NCBI GenBank assembly: GCA_029907045.1
Contig: JARYMR010000006.1
Location: 1-28,939, forward strand
DNA: 28,939 bases
From: Candidatus Bathyarchaeota archaeon
Lineage (GTDB): Archaea > Thermoproteota > Bathyarchaeia > Bathyarchaeales > UBA233
Reading direction: 5' to 3'
Below the pieces are notes generated by a model, which saw nothing but the letters and a program-made list of their open reading frames with translations, was not told where the DNA came from and searched no databases. This document shows, one piece after another, positions 8,237-15,912 of the stretch (position 1 is the first letter of the stretch; every line of letters starts with the position of its first letter). Made by a program: the position numbers and the translations under genes.

Positions 8237-8796
8237 ATTGTGGGTTTGAAAACTTTGGGTTCTAGGGTTGCGAATTCGTCTCCGCCAATGTGAAATATCA
8301 TCCTTGCTTTTTCTAAATTGTATAATTCTTTGAAGGCTTCTTTTTCCGCATATGCCTCAACTATTTCGCCAACAAAAATCGTGTGGTCGCCAGTCGTAAA
8401 TTGGCTATGAAGTTTACATTCTAGATGGGCTATGCATTCTTTTATTATTGGAGGCTTCACTTTTCTTGCTGGGGCTGGTGTTAAGCCGGTTTCCTTAAAT
8501 TTGTCAAGGTTTCTGCCGCTTCTTCTGCCGCAAAACAAGGTTTCCTTCAATATCTCCATTGTGGGAATGTTAACAACAAACTCTTTTGTCTCCTCGATGA
8601 GCGCATGCGAATATCTTTGGGGGGCAATGCTTATGGCGACAAGGGGTGGGTTTATGGATGTTGGCATAGCCCACGCTAAAGTGATTATGTTGGGTTTTCC
8701 AGCCTTGCCAACGCAAGAGACGAGCACCGTGTGCATGGGATGGAGAAGTCTTGAAGCGTAGGAAAGGTTTACGTTAACTTTTTCTTTTTCAACCAT
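8233..8796 (-). CDS. Flavin reductase-like, FMN-binding split-barrel protein
   Basis: 187 aa of the flavin reductase (DIM6/NTAB) family, which binds FMN and transfers electrons from NAD(P)H or a partner. Family features: HPMHTVLVSC near the start, the substrate-side segment LAWAMPTSINPPLVAISI, then YSHALIEETKEFVVNIP. After that come FCGRRSGRNLDKF and the C-terminal GDHTIFVGEIVEA. It lies 13 bp downstream of trpS on the same strand, so cotranscription is likely, although no functional link is evident. Confidence 0.88.
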   Translation of the reverse strand: MVEKEKVNVNLSYASRLLHPMHTVLVSCVGKAGKPNIITLAWAMPTSINPPLVAISIAPQRYSHALIEETKEFVVNIPTMEILKETLFCGRRSGRNLDKFKETGLTPAPARKVKPPIIKECIAHLECKLHSQFTTGDHTIFVGEIVEAYAEKEAFKELYNLEKARMIFHIGGDEFATLEPKVFKPTI

Positions 8797-8809
8797 TTAC
8801 AACACCATT

Positions 8810-9940
8810 TCAGCATTTAAGATGGAATTTATCTATTATATTTCTTGCCTTTTCCCTTTTCTTCCGATGCTCAATTAAAAATTTGTTAACTCTCTCCGTC
8901 AAGTCTGTTTTGCATTCGCCGCACAAAATTTCGCCTTTTTTGCATTTCTCCCTTCTTTCAGCCAGTTTCTTGTCATCCTCCTCAAAGAGAAAAGTAAAAT
9001 ATTGAAAAACCGTACAGACTTCTGGTTCTCCGCCAAGCTTTCGCTGTTCTTCCACCGTCGCCTTGCCACCAGTGAAGGCGTTCCAAATTTTCCTTTTCAC
9101 CACATCAGGCGGGTCTATGACGAATATGGATGTTTCAGGCTCTGAAGCACTCATTTTTCCCCCAACGCCTAATCCTGGCAAAAAGCGACAGTGAATTTGG
9201 GCTGGCTTGTAATAGCCAAGTTTTTGGGCTATGTCGCGGGTTACCCGCCAATATGGGTCTTGGTCTATGGCTGCCGGAATTAAGGCTGGAACATTTTCGC
9301 CAGTCAATTTTGCATGTATGAAGCATGGAACCGCTTGGATGGCTGGCCAGAATATCCAACCGATGTTTGTGCTTTCTTGAAATCCAAAGGTGGCTCTGGC
9401 TGTGGAGTAGGTTATGCGTTTCGCCACTTCCAAGGCAATATCATAAAGTAAGCCAATGTCTTCAACATCAAAAATTATGAATGTGTCTTCTGGTTTAAAG
9501 CCTAAAGCAATCAAATCTAAAGCATTCTCGTAAGCAAAATTTCTAGTATCTTTAAGCTTCAACTCATCTTCTACCAAAAATTTTTCGTCATCAGTCATCT
9601 GAAAATAAAGCCTCGTCTTAAACTTGTCCTGCAAATGTTTCGTGAAAATCCATGGAATAAGATGCCCAATATGCACAGGGCCGGAAGGACCCCTACCAGT
9701 GTAGAGGACGAATTTTGTTCCCTTCTCATACAAGTCTAGAACAACATCCAAATCCCGATGAGAAAAAAATAGTCCTCTTCGCAGCTGAAGGTGAAGTTCA
9801 CCAGTGTGTTTTCGCAGTCTTTGAAGTAATTCTTCTGTTAAGGGTTGTGTTCCAAAATCCCTTATTAAACGCTCATAATCCACTTTGCCCTTAACTTCCC
9901 AGGGAGTAACAACCATTTCATTCTTGTTTTTTTCAGCCAA
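8810..9940 (-). CDS. trpS: Tryptophanyl-tRNA synthetase (archaeal/eukaryotic type)
   Basis: Class I synthetase charging tRNA-Trp. 376 aa from a TTG at 9940; an in-frame ATG (9916) is an alternative. The N-terminal VTPWEVKG segment is typical of archaeal/eukaryotic TrpRS. HIGH is at 90-93 (GPSGPVHIGH) and KMSAS at 262-266. Between them lie TDDEKF and AAIDQDPYWRVTRD, which form the tryptophan pocket region. The C-terminus has four cysteines in two groups (CKKGEILCGEC). The leader is about 75 nt if TATTTATAG (minus strand, about 10037-10045) is its TATA box. Confidence 0.96.
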   Translation of the reverse strand: MAEKNKNEMVVTPWEVKGKVDYERLIRDFGTQPLTEELLQRLRKHTGELHLQLRRGLFFSHRDLDVVLDLYEKGTKFVLYTGRGPSGPVHIGHLIPWIFTKHLQDKFKTRLYFQMTDDEKFLVEDELKLKDTRNFAYENALDLIALGFKPEDTFIIFDVEDIGLLYDIALEVAKRITYSTARATFGFQESTNIGWIFWPAIQAVPCFIHAKLTGENVPALIPAAIDQDPYWRVTRDIAQKLGYYKPAQIHCRFLPGLGVGGKMSASEPETSIFVIDPPDVVKRKIWNAFTGGKATVEEQRKLGGEPEVCTVFQYFTFLFEEDDKKLAERREKCKKGEILCGECKTDLTERVNKFLIEHRKKREKARNIIDKFHLKC

Positions 9941-10034
9941 TTGGATGCCGCCTGAATGCTTTAGCTCTTATAAAATTCATAGAAAACGTATTAAGTTTTG
10001 TGCGATTCCGCAGTTGAAATGTGGTAAAGGAATA

Positions 10035-10046
10035 AGCTATAAATAT
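10035..10046 (-). promoter_or_regulatory. Putative TATA box of trpS
   Basis: Minus strand reads CATATTTATAGC, about 100 nt upstream of the trpS start. The 9941-10215 gap holds the divergent trpS and pheS promoters; no gene was seen there. Confidence 0.3.
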
Positions 10047-10149
10047 GATTTCTTCCTTTGGTTATGTGCTGTTGGTGAAGGGATGCTTCGCCAATTTACT
10101 TAAAGCAACATGCGCTTTCTCTGGATAATATAGTATGGCCCATGCATAG

Positions 10150-10160
10150 TTTTATTAAAA
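10150..10160 (+). promoter_or_regulatory. Putative TATA box of pheST
   Basis: TTTTATTAAAA about 55-65 nt upstream of the pheS ATG. Confidence 0.35.
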
Positions 10161-10215
10161 CTGAAACAACTACAATACGAAGCATAACCGCTTGCGTCCA
10201 CGAGGGGGAAAAGTC

Positions 10216-11727
10216 ATGGTTAAGCTTAGAGAACAAGAGTACAAAGTGCTTTTAAGCCTAAAGAAGCTTGATGGAAAAGCTTCCATAGAGCAACTGAGGA
10301 CTGAAAGCGGGCTTTCTGATGCGGCTGTAATGCGTGCAGCATTGGCACTGCAAGAAAGAAAACTCTTGAAAATCCACGAAGAGAAACAAACAGTGGTTAA
10401 GCTTAATGAGGAAGGAAAAATCCACGCAAAAAGGGGTTTGCCAGAAAGGCGTTTAATAAATGCTTTAGAAGAACTTGGCAAGAAAGCCTCAATAGAAAAA
10501 GTTGTTGAAAAAGCTGGTTTAGACAAGCAATTTGTGCCCATAGCGCTGGGCTGGATTCAGAAAAAGGGGTGGGCAAGCCTTGACACAAAAGCGAATATGT
10601 TGCAGATGCTGGAAAAACCAAAAGAAGAAGACGACGAAAGATTCTTGAAACTCTTAAGCAGAAAGGGACAAGAAACTATTGAAAATTTAACTCCAGAACT
10701 TCAAAAAGCCGTTCAAATTCTGAAAAGAAGAAAACTTCTGGAAACAGAAGAAAAAGCGAAAAGAATTATTGCGTTAGAAGAGGCTGGATGGAAAGCAATA
10801 AAAAAGGGAATAAGCGTTGCCGCAGAAATAACCCAACTCACCCCTGAACTCATCATCAGCGGAAAATGGAGAAAAATAAAGCTTCAGAAATACAACATAG
10901 AAGCCCCCGTGGCGAAAACTTGGCCTGGCAAGAAGCATCCTTATTTGCAATTTTTAGACGAAGTCAAAGAAAAGCTTGTCACTTTGGGATTTAAGGAGAT
11001 GACTGGTCCAACTGTGGAAACATCCTTCTTCAACTTTGACGCCTTGTATACGCCGCAAGACCATCCAGCACGGGAAATTTTTGGCATATATTTTGTGAAA
11101 TCGCCAAAATATGGTAACATAAACGCCAGTAGGCATGTTTTGGAAAATGTTAAGAAAACGCATGAGAATGGATGGAAAACTGGCTCGACTGGATGGAGAT
11201 ACCGCTACTCCTTAAAGGAGGCTAGGCGCCTAATCCTTCGCGGTCATGGAACATGCCTCAGCGCTAGAACCCTCTTAAGCAAGGATTTGGAGATTCCTGG
11301 ACGCTATTTCTCAATTGTGCGCTGTTATAGACCAGAGGTTGTGGATAAAACGCATCTCACAGAATTCAACCAAGTGGAAGGTATAGTTTTGGATAAGGAT
11401 TTGACGCTTAGAGACCTTCTTGGAGTTTTGGAGAAATTCGCCATAGAAATTGCTGGGGCTGATGAAGTTAAATTTAGACCTGACTATTTCCCCTTCACAG
11501 AGCCAAGCGTTGAATTAAGCGCATACAAGAAAGGTTATTGTTGGATTGAGTTTGGGGGTTCTGGCATTTTTAGACCAGAGGTTACTTTGCCATTGGGCGT
11601 TGATGTGCCAGTCATAGCTTGGGGTTTGGGCATTGACCGTTTATTCATGATGAAAGCTGGAATGGATGACATTCGCCAAATTTTCACTTATGATTTGGAT
11701 TGGATAAGGAGGAAAAAGGTGGTTTAG
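10216..11727 (+). CDS. pheS: Phenylalanyl-tRNA synthetase alpha subunit
   Basis: 503 aa catalytic subunit of the alpha2beta2 enzyme charging tRNA-Phe. ATG at 10216 is chosen because GAGGGGG (10202-10208) lies 7 nt upstream; the in-frame TTG at 10192 lies before that site. Winged-helix DNA/tRNA-binding-like repeats fill about residues 1-200, as in archaeal PheS. The class II core then carries DALYTPQDHPARE, motif 2 RCYRPE (369-374) with HLTEFNQVEG, FRPDYFPFTEPS, and motif 3 GLGIDRL (470-476). One base separates its stop from pheT, so the pair is an operon. Confidence 0.97.
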   Translation: MVKLREQEYKVLLSLKKLDGKASIEQLRTESGLSDAAVMRAALALQERKLLKIHEEKQTVVKLNEEGKIHAKRGLPERRLINALEELGKKASIEKVVEKAGLDKQFVPIALGWIQKKGWASLDTKANMLQMLEKPKEEDDERFLKLLSRKGQETIENLTPELQKAVQILKRRKLLETEEKAKRIIALEEAGWKAIKKGISVAAEITQLTPELIISGKWRKIKLQKYNIEAPVAKTWPGKKHPYLQFLDEVKEKLVTLGFKEMTGPTVETSFFNFDALYTPQDHPAREIFGIYFVKSPKYGNINASRHVLENVKKTHENGWKTGSTGWRYRYSLKEARRLILRGHGTCLSARTLLSKDLEIPGRYFSIVRCYRPEVVDKTHLTEFNQVEGIVLDKDLTLRDLLGVLEKFAIEIAGADEVKFRPDYFPFTEPSVELSAYKKGYCWIEFGGSGIFRPEVTLPLGVDVPVIAWGLGIDRLFMMKAGMDDIRQIFTYDLDWIRRKKVV

Positions 11728-11728
11728 G

Positions 11729-13426
11729 ATGCCGACAATAGACGTTGATTATGCAGATTTTGAAAGAATGCTTGGCATAGAACTGCACAAGGATTTGGAA
11801 AGGCTTAACGAAATCTTAGCCTACTTGAAGGGTGAAGTGAAAGTTTTTGACGAAAAAGAAGGCTTGATGAGCATTGAAATTAAGGATACGAATCGTCCAG
11901 ATATATGGAACATTGAAGGCTTAACCCGCACCTTGCGAGGCTTTTTGGGTGTGGAAGAGGGGTTAAAGGCGTATGCTGTAGCAAAGCCCATAATTGAGGT
12001 TTATGTGGACCCAAAACTGAGGGATATTAGACCCTTCATAGGCTGCTCAATAGTTAAAGACGTCAAACTAACAGACACAATAATCCGCGGACTTATGCAC
12101 TTACAAGACAAACTAGACCAAACTTATGGAAGGAATAGACAGCGCACTTCAATCGGATTGTATGATTTCAGCCTCATAACGCCGCCACTTTATTATGGAA
12201 TTGCCAAACCAACAGAAGTTAGCTTTGTCCCCCTTGGTTTTGAGGAAAAAATGAATTTGAAGGAGATTTTGGAGCGACATCCGAAAGGTATAGAATATGG
12301 ACATATAGTGAAAAGGCATCGGTTTTATCCCATACTCCAAGACTCAAAAAAGAAAGTGTTATCCTTCCCGCCCATTATAAACTCAAACGATTTGGGAAGA
12401 GTAACAGAGCAAACAAGGCATGTGCTTGTGGAAGTGACGGGGACGATGCATGAAACCGTTCTTAACACTTTAAAAATTGTCACACTATCTCTTATTGACC
12501 GTGAAGGAAAAGCCTACTCAGCCACCATCCACTATCCGCATGAAAACTTGAAAGTGGTCACGCCAAACTTTGACGTGGGGCTTATGGATTTGAATATCGG
12601 ATATGTGAACAAAATTTTGGGTTTACAATTAAAGGCTAGGCAAATCGCCCAGCTTCTTTCAAAAGCACGGTTTGGCGTTAAAAAGCTTGAAAGCCATAAA
12701 GTAAGCGTGCAAATTCCATGTTACAGAATTGATGTGATGCATCCTATAGACTTGGTGGAAGACGTCGCCATAGCCTACGGATACAACAAGATTAAGCCTT
12801 TGTGGCGTAAACTGCCGACGAGTGGTGAAACTAAAAAAGAAGAAGGTCTGTTGAAAGTTGCGAGAGAACTTTTGATTGGATTAGGATTTCAAGAAATACT
12901 CACATATACTTTAACGAGTCCAGAAGCTCTCTTCAGAAAAATGAACTGCAAAAAAGAGGCAGTTGTGGAAATTGCAAACCCAAAGGTTCAACAATTCACT
13001 TGTCTGAGAAACTGGCTTCTACCCAGCCTTATGGACTTTCTAAGCAGCAATCTTTCTGTTGAGTATCCACAGAAAATCTTCGAATTAGGCACAGTGACAC
13101 TTTTGGATGAGGCAAAGGAGACAAAAACAAGAGACGAAGAAAGACTCGCTGCAGTCACGGCACATGCGGATGCGAATTTCAGCGAGATGAAGTCAGCATT
13201 AGACGCTTTTCTAACGAATCTGGGCTTGAAATGGCAAATAAAAGAAGCAAAACACCCCAGCTTTATTGAAGGAAGAGTGGGCACAGCAATGATTGGCAAC
13301 GATGAAATCGGATTTCTGGGAGAAATTCACCCTAAAGTCTTAACATCATGGAAACTTGAAAATCCAGCCGCAGCCTTAGAACTGAACATGAAAAAAATAG
13401 TCAAAATCAAACAAACCAAGCATTAA
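11729..13426 (+). CDS. pheT: Phenylalanyl-tRNA synthetase beta subunit
   Basis: 565 aa, normal for the short archaeal beta subunit that lacks bacterial appendages. It starts MPTIDVDYADFERMLG, a typical archaeal opening. DTNRPDIWNIEGLTRTLRG is the B1/B3-type core. A B5 domain lies around residues 290-370, with HPIDLVEDVAIAYGYN at its end. A class II-like catalytic core without active-site residues follows: IANPKVQQFTCLRNWLLPSL, FELGTV and GFLGEIHPKVL. It is translated with pheS (1-bp gap). Confidence 0.97.
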   Translation: MPTIDVDYADFERMLGIELHKDLERLNEILAYLKGEVKVFDEKEGLMSIEIKDTNRPDIWNIEGLTRTLRGFLGVEEGLKAYAVAKPIIEVYVDPKLRDIRPFIGCSIVKDVKLTDTIIRGLMHLQDKLDQTYGRNRQRTSIGLYDFSLITPPLYYGIAKPTEVSFVPLGFEEKMNLKEILERHPKGIEYGHIVKRHRFYPILQDSKKKVLSFPPIINSNDLGRVTEQTRHVLVEVTGTMHETVLNTLKIVTLSLIDREGKAYSATIHYPHENLKVVTPNFDVGLMDLNIGYVNKILGLQLKARQIAQLLSKARFGVKKLESHKVSVQIPCYRIDVMHPIDLVEDVAIAYGYNKIKPLWRKLPTSGETKKEEGLLKVARELLIGLGFQEILTYTLTSPEALFRKMNCKKEAVVEIANPKVQQFTCLRNWLLPSLMDFLSSNLSVEYPQKIFELGTVTLLDEAKETKTRDEERLAAVTAHADANFSEMKSALDAFLTNLGLKWQIKEAKHPSFIEGRVGTAMIGNDEIGFLGEIHPKVLTSWKLENPAAALELNMKKIVKIKQTKH

Positions 13427-13544
13427 CGCTGAGCTTTCCATCTTGCCTATTCTTTTATCAGGAAAAACTATAGAGGGGTAGCGAAAATGGGCTGTTTTTC
13501 AAGCCAATAGTAACATTTAATTTTTCACCAGCATTATCTATTGT

Positions 13545-13766
13545 TGGCGATGAATGAAAAATGAGCTTCTCGTAATCCCACTGGAAAATCCATGCAGACG
13601 GACTCAACAGAAGCTAAAAGCTGATGACGGCGGGTTTACCCAAGCATGGGACACAGTGGGCGCGGGCACAAAACTCCCACGCCGAGAGAGCTTAACTTAG
13701 AGGAGCGCATGGCTCCACAATGAAGTTAAGTGATAGGTTACGTGGGAAACAAACGCCCGCGAAACA
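13545..13766 (+). ncRNA. Candidate structured non-coding RNA of unknown family
   Basis: In the 378-bp gap after pheT, AT-rich sequence gives way to a GC-rich block with nested complementary segments. CGCGGGC (13661-13667) pairs with GCCCGCG (13755-13761). TCCCACG (13675-13681) pairs with CGTGGGA (13741-13747), CTTAACTT (13691-13698) with AAGTTAAG (13723-13730), and GGAGC (13702-13706) with GCTCC (13712-13716). Together they make one long rod with 7-nt and 9/10-nt internal loops. Upstream, AGCTTCT (13564-13570) pairs with AGAAGCT (13609-13615). An AT-rich CATTTAATTTTT (about 13514-13525) could be its promoter. It does not match tRNA, 5S, RNase P (found elsewhere here) or the SRP helix 8 signature. 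Strand and ends are uncertain. Confidence 0.45.
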
Positions 13767-13768
13767 AC

Positions 13769-13778
13769 TTTTAAAAGA
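13769..13778 (+). promoter_or_regulatory. Putative TATA box of the PD-(D/E)XK gene
   Basis: The palindromic TTTTAAAAGA type element lies about 30 nt before the GTG at 13805, so the transcript could be leaderless or nearly so. Confidence 0.45.
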
Positions 13779-13804
13779 CTACAAACACTATACCACCAAA
13801 AAGC

Positions 13805-14197
13805 GTGAAAATAATGTCATGGCAGAAAAAGGAAGAATACGTTAGAAAAGTGTTAAGTGAAAGATTTGGTGTCAAGTTCAAAGAAGGCGATGTTCGTTTA
13901 CGTGGCACAAATAAAACGTATAGGTTTGATTTAGTTTCGCCTAATGGCTCGATAGTTGGTGAAGTGAAAACTTATGTCTCACCTACTAAAAGTGGGAAAA
14001 GGCCATCTGCTAAAATAGCGCATGCATCAGAAGCATGTCTATTTCTAATGCATGCCGAAGGAGCAAAGAAAAGATTACTTGTATTTACTGATAAAAACTT
14101 CTATACATTGTATAAGAATGAAAGACAAGGGCAAATGGCTAAAGCTAACGGCATCGAAATAATGTTAGTGAATGCAAGAATGCGAAAAAGGAAATAG
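13805..14197 (+). CDS. Small PD-(D/E)XK nuclease-like protein
   Basis: 130 aa from GTG 13805, or 127 aa from ATG 13814. No clear ribosome-binding site is present. A TATA-like element about 30 nt upstream suggests a short or absent leader. The core has D42 in YRFDLVS, then a turn and E53-x-K55 in VGEVKTY. This is the arrangement of PD-(D/E)XK nucleases. A helix with HASEACLFL and a strand KRLLVFTDKNFYTLY follow, as in restriction-endonuclease-like folds. The C-terminus is basic (RMRKRK). The gene stands alone next to the unassigned RNA candidate; its target is unknown. Confidence 0.6.
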   Translation: MKIMSWQKKEEYVRKVLSERFGVKFKEGDVRLRGTNKTYRFDLVSPNGSIVGEVKTYVSPTKSGKRPSAKIAHASEACLFLMHAEGAKKRLLVFTDKNFYTLYKNERQGQMAKANGIEIMLVNARMRKRK

Positions 14198-14302
14198 CAC
14201 AGCATCCAAGACTTGCAAATCCTACCAGTCATCTCACATAGCTGCCAGCGAGATAACTTTTAAGTTTCACTTTGCATAAAATGAAGGAAGGCTTGATAAG
14301 GC

Positions 14303-15379
14303 TTGGATATAGAAACAAAAATTGATTTAATCAAGAAACCGCCAACAGAAGAAATTCTAGTGGAAGAAGAGTTAAGGGAGCTTTTAGAAACAAATGAGCA
14401 TCCTGGACATTACATAGGCTTTGAAATTTCAGGCTTGCTGCACTTGGGAAATCTTGTGATTTCAGGCTTCAAAATAAACGATTTCATAAAAGCTGGAATA
14501 AAATGTCAAGCCTACTTGGCGGATTGGCACAGCTTCATAAACGACAAGTTCGGCGGAGACTGGGACAAGATTCTGAAAGCAGCAAAATATTATGAGAAAG
14601 CCTTCAAATTCTTCTGTCCAGGAGTTAAAGTTGTCTCAGGTTCAGAATTATACAGTAAAAATCTCGAATATTGGAGGAACGTCATCAAATTCGCCAAGCA
14701 CATGACAATCGCCAGAAGCCTAAGATGCATGACAATAATGGGAAGAAGCGAACACGAAAAACTCGACCTATCCCAATACTTTTACCCGCCAATGCAGGCA
14801 GTCGACATAAAAGAAATAGGCGCAGATATTCCCCACGGCGGAATGGACCAAAGAAAAGCCCACGTCTTAGCAAGAGAAATTTTTCCAAAAATGGGATGGA
14901 AAAAACCCGTGGCGGTTCACCATCACCTTCTTATGGGAATTGCGAAACCAGTAGAGCTAAAGTCGAAGGATAAGCTGGAACAGGTTATAGCAAGCAAAAT
15001 GAGCAAGTCAAAACCTTGGACAGCCATATTCATCCACGACACAGAAGAAGAGATAAGGGCAAAATTGCAGAAGGCATGGTGTCCAGAAAAACAAACAGAG
15101 GCAAACCCAATTCTGGAAATAGTGAAATACATAATATTCCATGAAAAAGAAGCCTTCAAAATAGAGAGATCAGCAAAATTCGGCGGCACAATACAATTCG
15201 AAAGCTATGAAATGTTAGAAAAGGCTTATAGAAACGGCGAAGTGCACCCCCAAGACCTAAAAAATGCTGTGGCAAAGGAAATATCAAAAATCCTAGAACC
15301 CATAAGAAGATACTTCGAAACGGACAAAGAAGCAAAAGAATGCCTAGAAATCGTCAAAAAGGCTGAAGTAACAAGGTAA
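14303..15379 (+). CDS. tyrS: Tyrosyl-tRNA synthetase (archaeal/eukaryotic type)
   Basis: Class I synthetase charging tRNA-Tyr, 358 aa from TTG 14303. YIGFEISGLLHLGN (residues 37-50) holds the HIGH equivalent HLGN (47-50), and KMSKS is at 232-236. The tyrosine-binding QAVDIKEIGADIPHGGMDQRK segment is intact. The length is normal for the archaeal form without a bacterial C-terminal S4 domain. CTTTTAAGTTTC around 14256 could be its TATA box. Toprim and dnaG genes follow on the same strand. Confidence 0.96.
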   Translation: MDIETKIDLIKKPPTEEILVEEELRELLETNEHPGHYIGFEISGLLHLGNLVISGFKINDFIKAGIKCQAYLADWHSFINDKFGGDWDKILKAAKYYEKAFKFFCPGVKVVSGSELYSKNLEYWRNVIKFAKHMTIARSLRCMTIMGRSEHEKLDLSQYFYPPMQAVDIKEIGADIPHGGMDQRKAHVLAREIFPKMGWKKPVAVHHHLLMGIAKPVELKSKDKLEQVIASKMSKSKPWTAIFIHDTEEEIRAKLQKAWCPEKQTEANPILEIVKYIIFHEKEAFKIERSAKFGGTIQFESYEMLEKAYRNGEVHPQDLKNAVAKEISKILEPIRRYFETDKEAKECLEIVKKAEVTR

Positions 15380-15384
15380 AAATT

Positions 15385-15801
15385 TTGTCCACACACCTAA
15401 AAGAGAAAGAAGAAAAGATTCTACAAATTCTGGAACAATTAACCGAAGAAACCCAAAAAGGAACACCAATAATCGTAGAAGGGAAAAAGGACATAGAAGC
15501 CTTAAAAGCGCTTAATGTGGAAGGAAAAATAATATCAGCAAAAACAGGCGGCAAAAGCCTCCTAGACACAATTTCAGAATTGGAAAAAACCCAAACACAA
15601 AAAGTTATCCTATTGTTAGATTTTGACAGAAGAGGAAAAGAATTAACAAAAAACCTGAAAAAACATCTTGAAAGAATGAGAATAGAGGTTAACCTAAAAT
15701 TTTGGCGGGAACTTTTAGGGCTTTTGGGAAAAGAGTTGAAGGATGTTGAGGGTTTAGCCACATACATAGAAACCTTAAAGAAGAAGATTAGTAATTCATA
15801 A
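15385..15801 (+). CDS. Small Toprim-domain protein (UPF0292-like)
   Basis: 138 aa with a stand-alone Toprim fold, the Mg2+-binding domain shared by DnaG, topoisomerases and RNase M5. The conserved glutamate lies in PIIVEGKKDIEAL (about residues 28-40). The second acidic motif is LLLDFDRRGKEL (D-x-D). KTGGKSLLD separates them. It starts at a TTG 5 bp after the tyrS stop, consistent with cotranscription. The specific RNA or DNA substrate is unknown. Confidence 0.8.
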   Translation: MSTHLKEKEEKILQILEQLTEETQKGTPIIVEGKKDIEALKALNVEGKIISAKTGGKSLLDTISELEKTQTQKVILLLDFDRRGKELTKNLKKHLERMRIEVNLKFWRELLGLLGKELKDVEGLATYIETLKKKISNS

Positions 15802-15825
15802 AAGTAATAAAGAGCCCAAGTTAAC

Positions 15826-15869
15826 AATCATGTGAAATTGAGAGCTGAAATCACTCTCATCACGTGATT
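15826..15869 (+). promoter_or_regulatory. Bulged hairpin in the Toprim-dnaG intercistronic gap
   Basis: AATCATGTGA (15826-15835) pairs with TCACGTGATT (15860-15869), with one wobble. TGAGAG (15839-15844) pairs with CTCTCA (15854-15859). The left strand has a 3-nt bulge (AAT) and the apical loop is CTGAAATCA. It lies 30 nt before the dnaG ribosome-binding site. It could be a processing or regulatory element; no T-run follows. Confidence 0.45.
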
Positions 15870-15898
15870 AAAACTAACCCTTAAAAATCAAATCAATC

Positions 15899-15905
15899 GG
15901 AGGTG
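15899..15905 (+). promoter_or_regulatory. Shine-Dalgarno sequence of dnaG
   Basis: GGAGGTG lies 7 nt before the ACG at 15913. It supports initiation there rather than at the GTG 74 nt downstream. Confidence 0.65.
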
Positions 15906-15912
15906 CACGTTT

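Noticed and set aside
9885..10103. 72-aa frame in the trpS-pheS gap
   Set aside because: It begins inside trpS antisense and runs through the divergent promoter region; composition is not protein-like.
13545..13766. RNase P or SRP RNA at this locus
   Set aside because: No CR-I to CR-V order, and a clear RNase P RNA is at 25.2 kb; the SRP helix 8 signature is absent.
15826..15869. Kink-turn at the dnaG hairpin
   Set aside because: There is a 3-nt bulge, but the flanking pairs are Watson-Crick and the tandem G-A pairs are missing.
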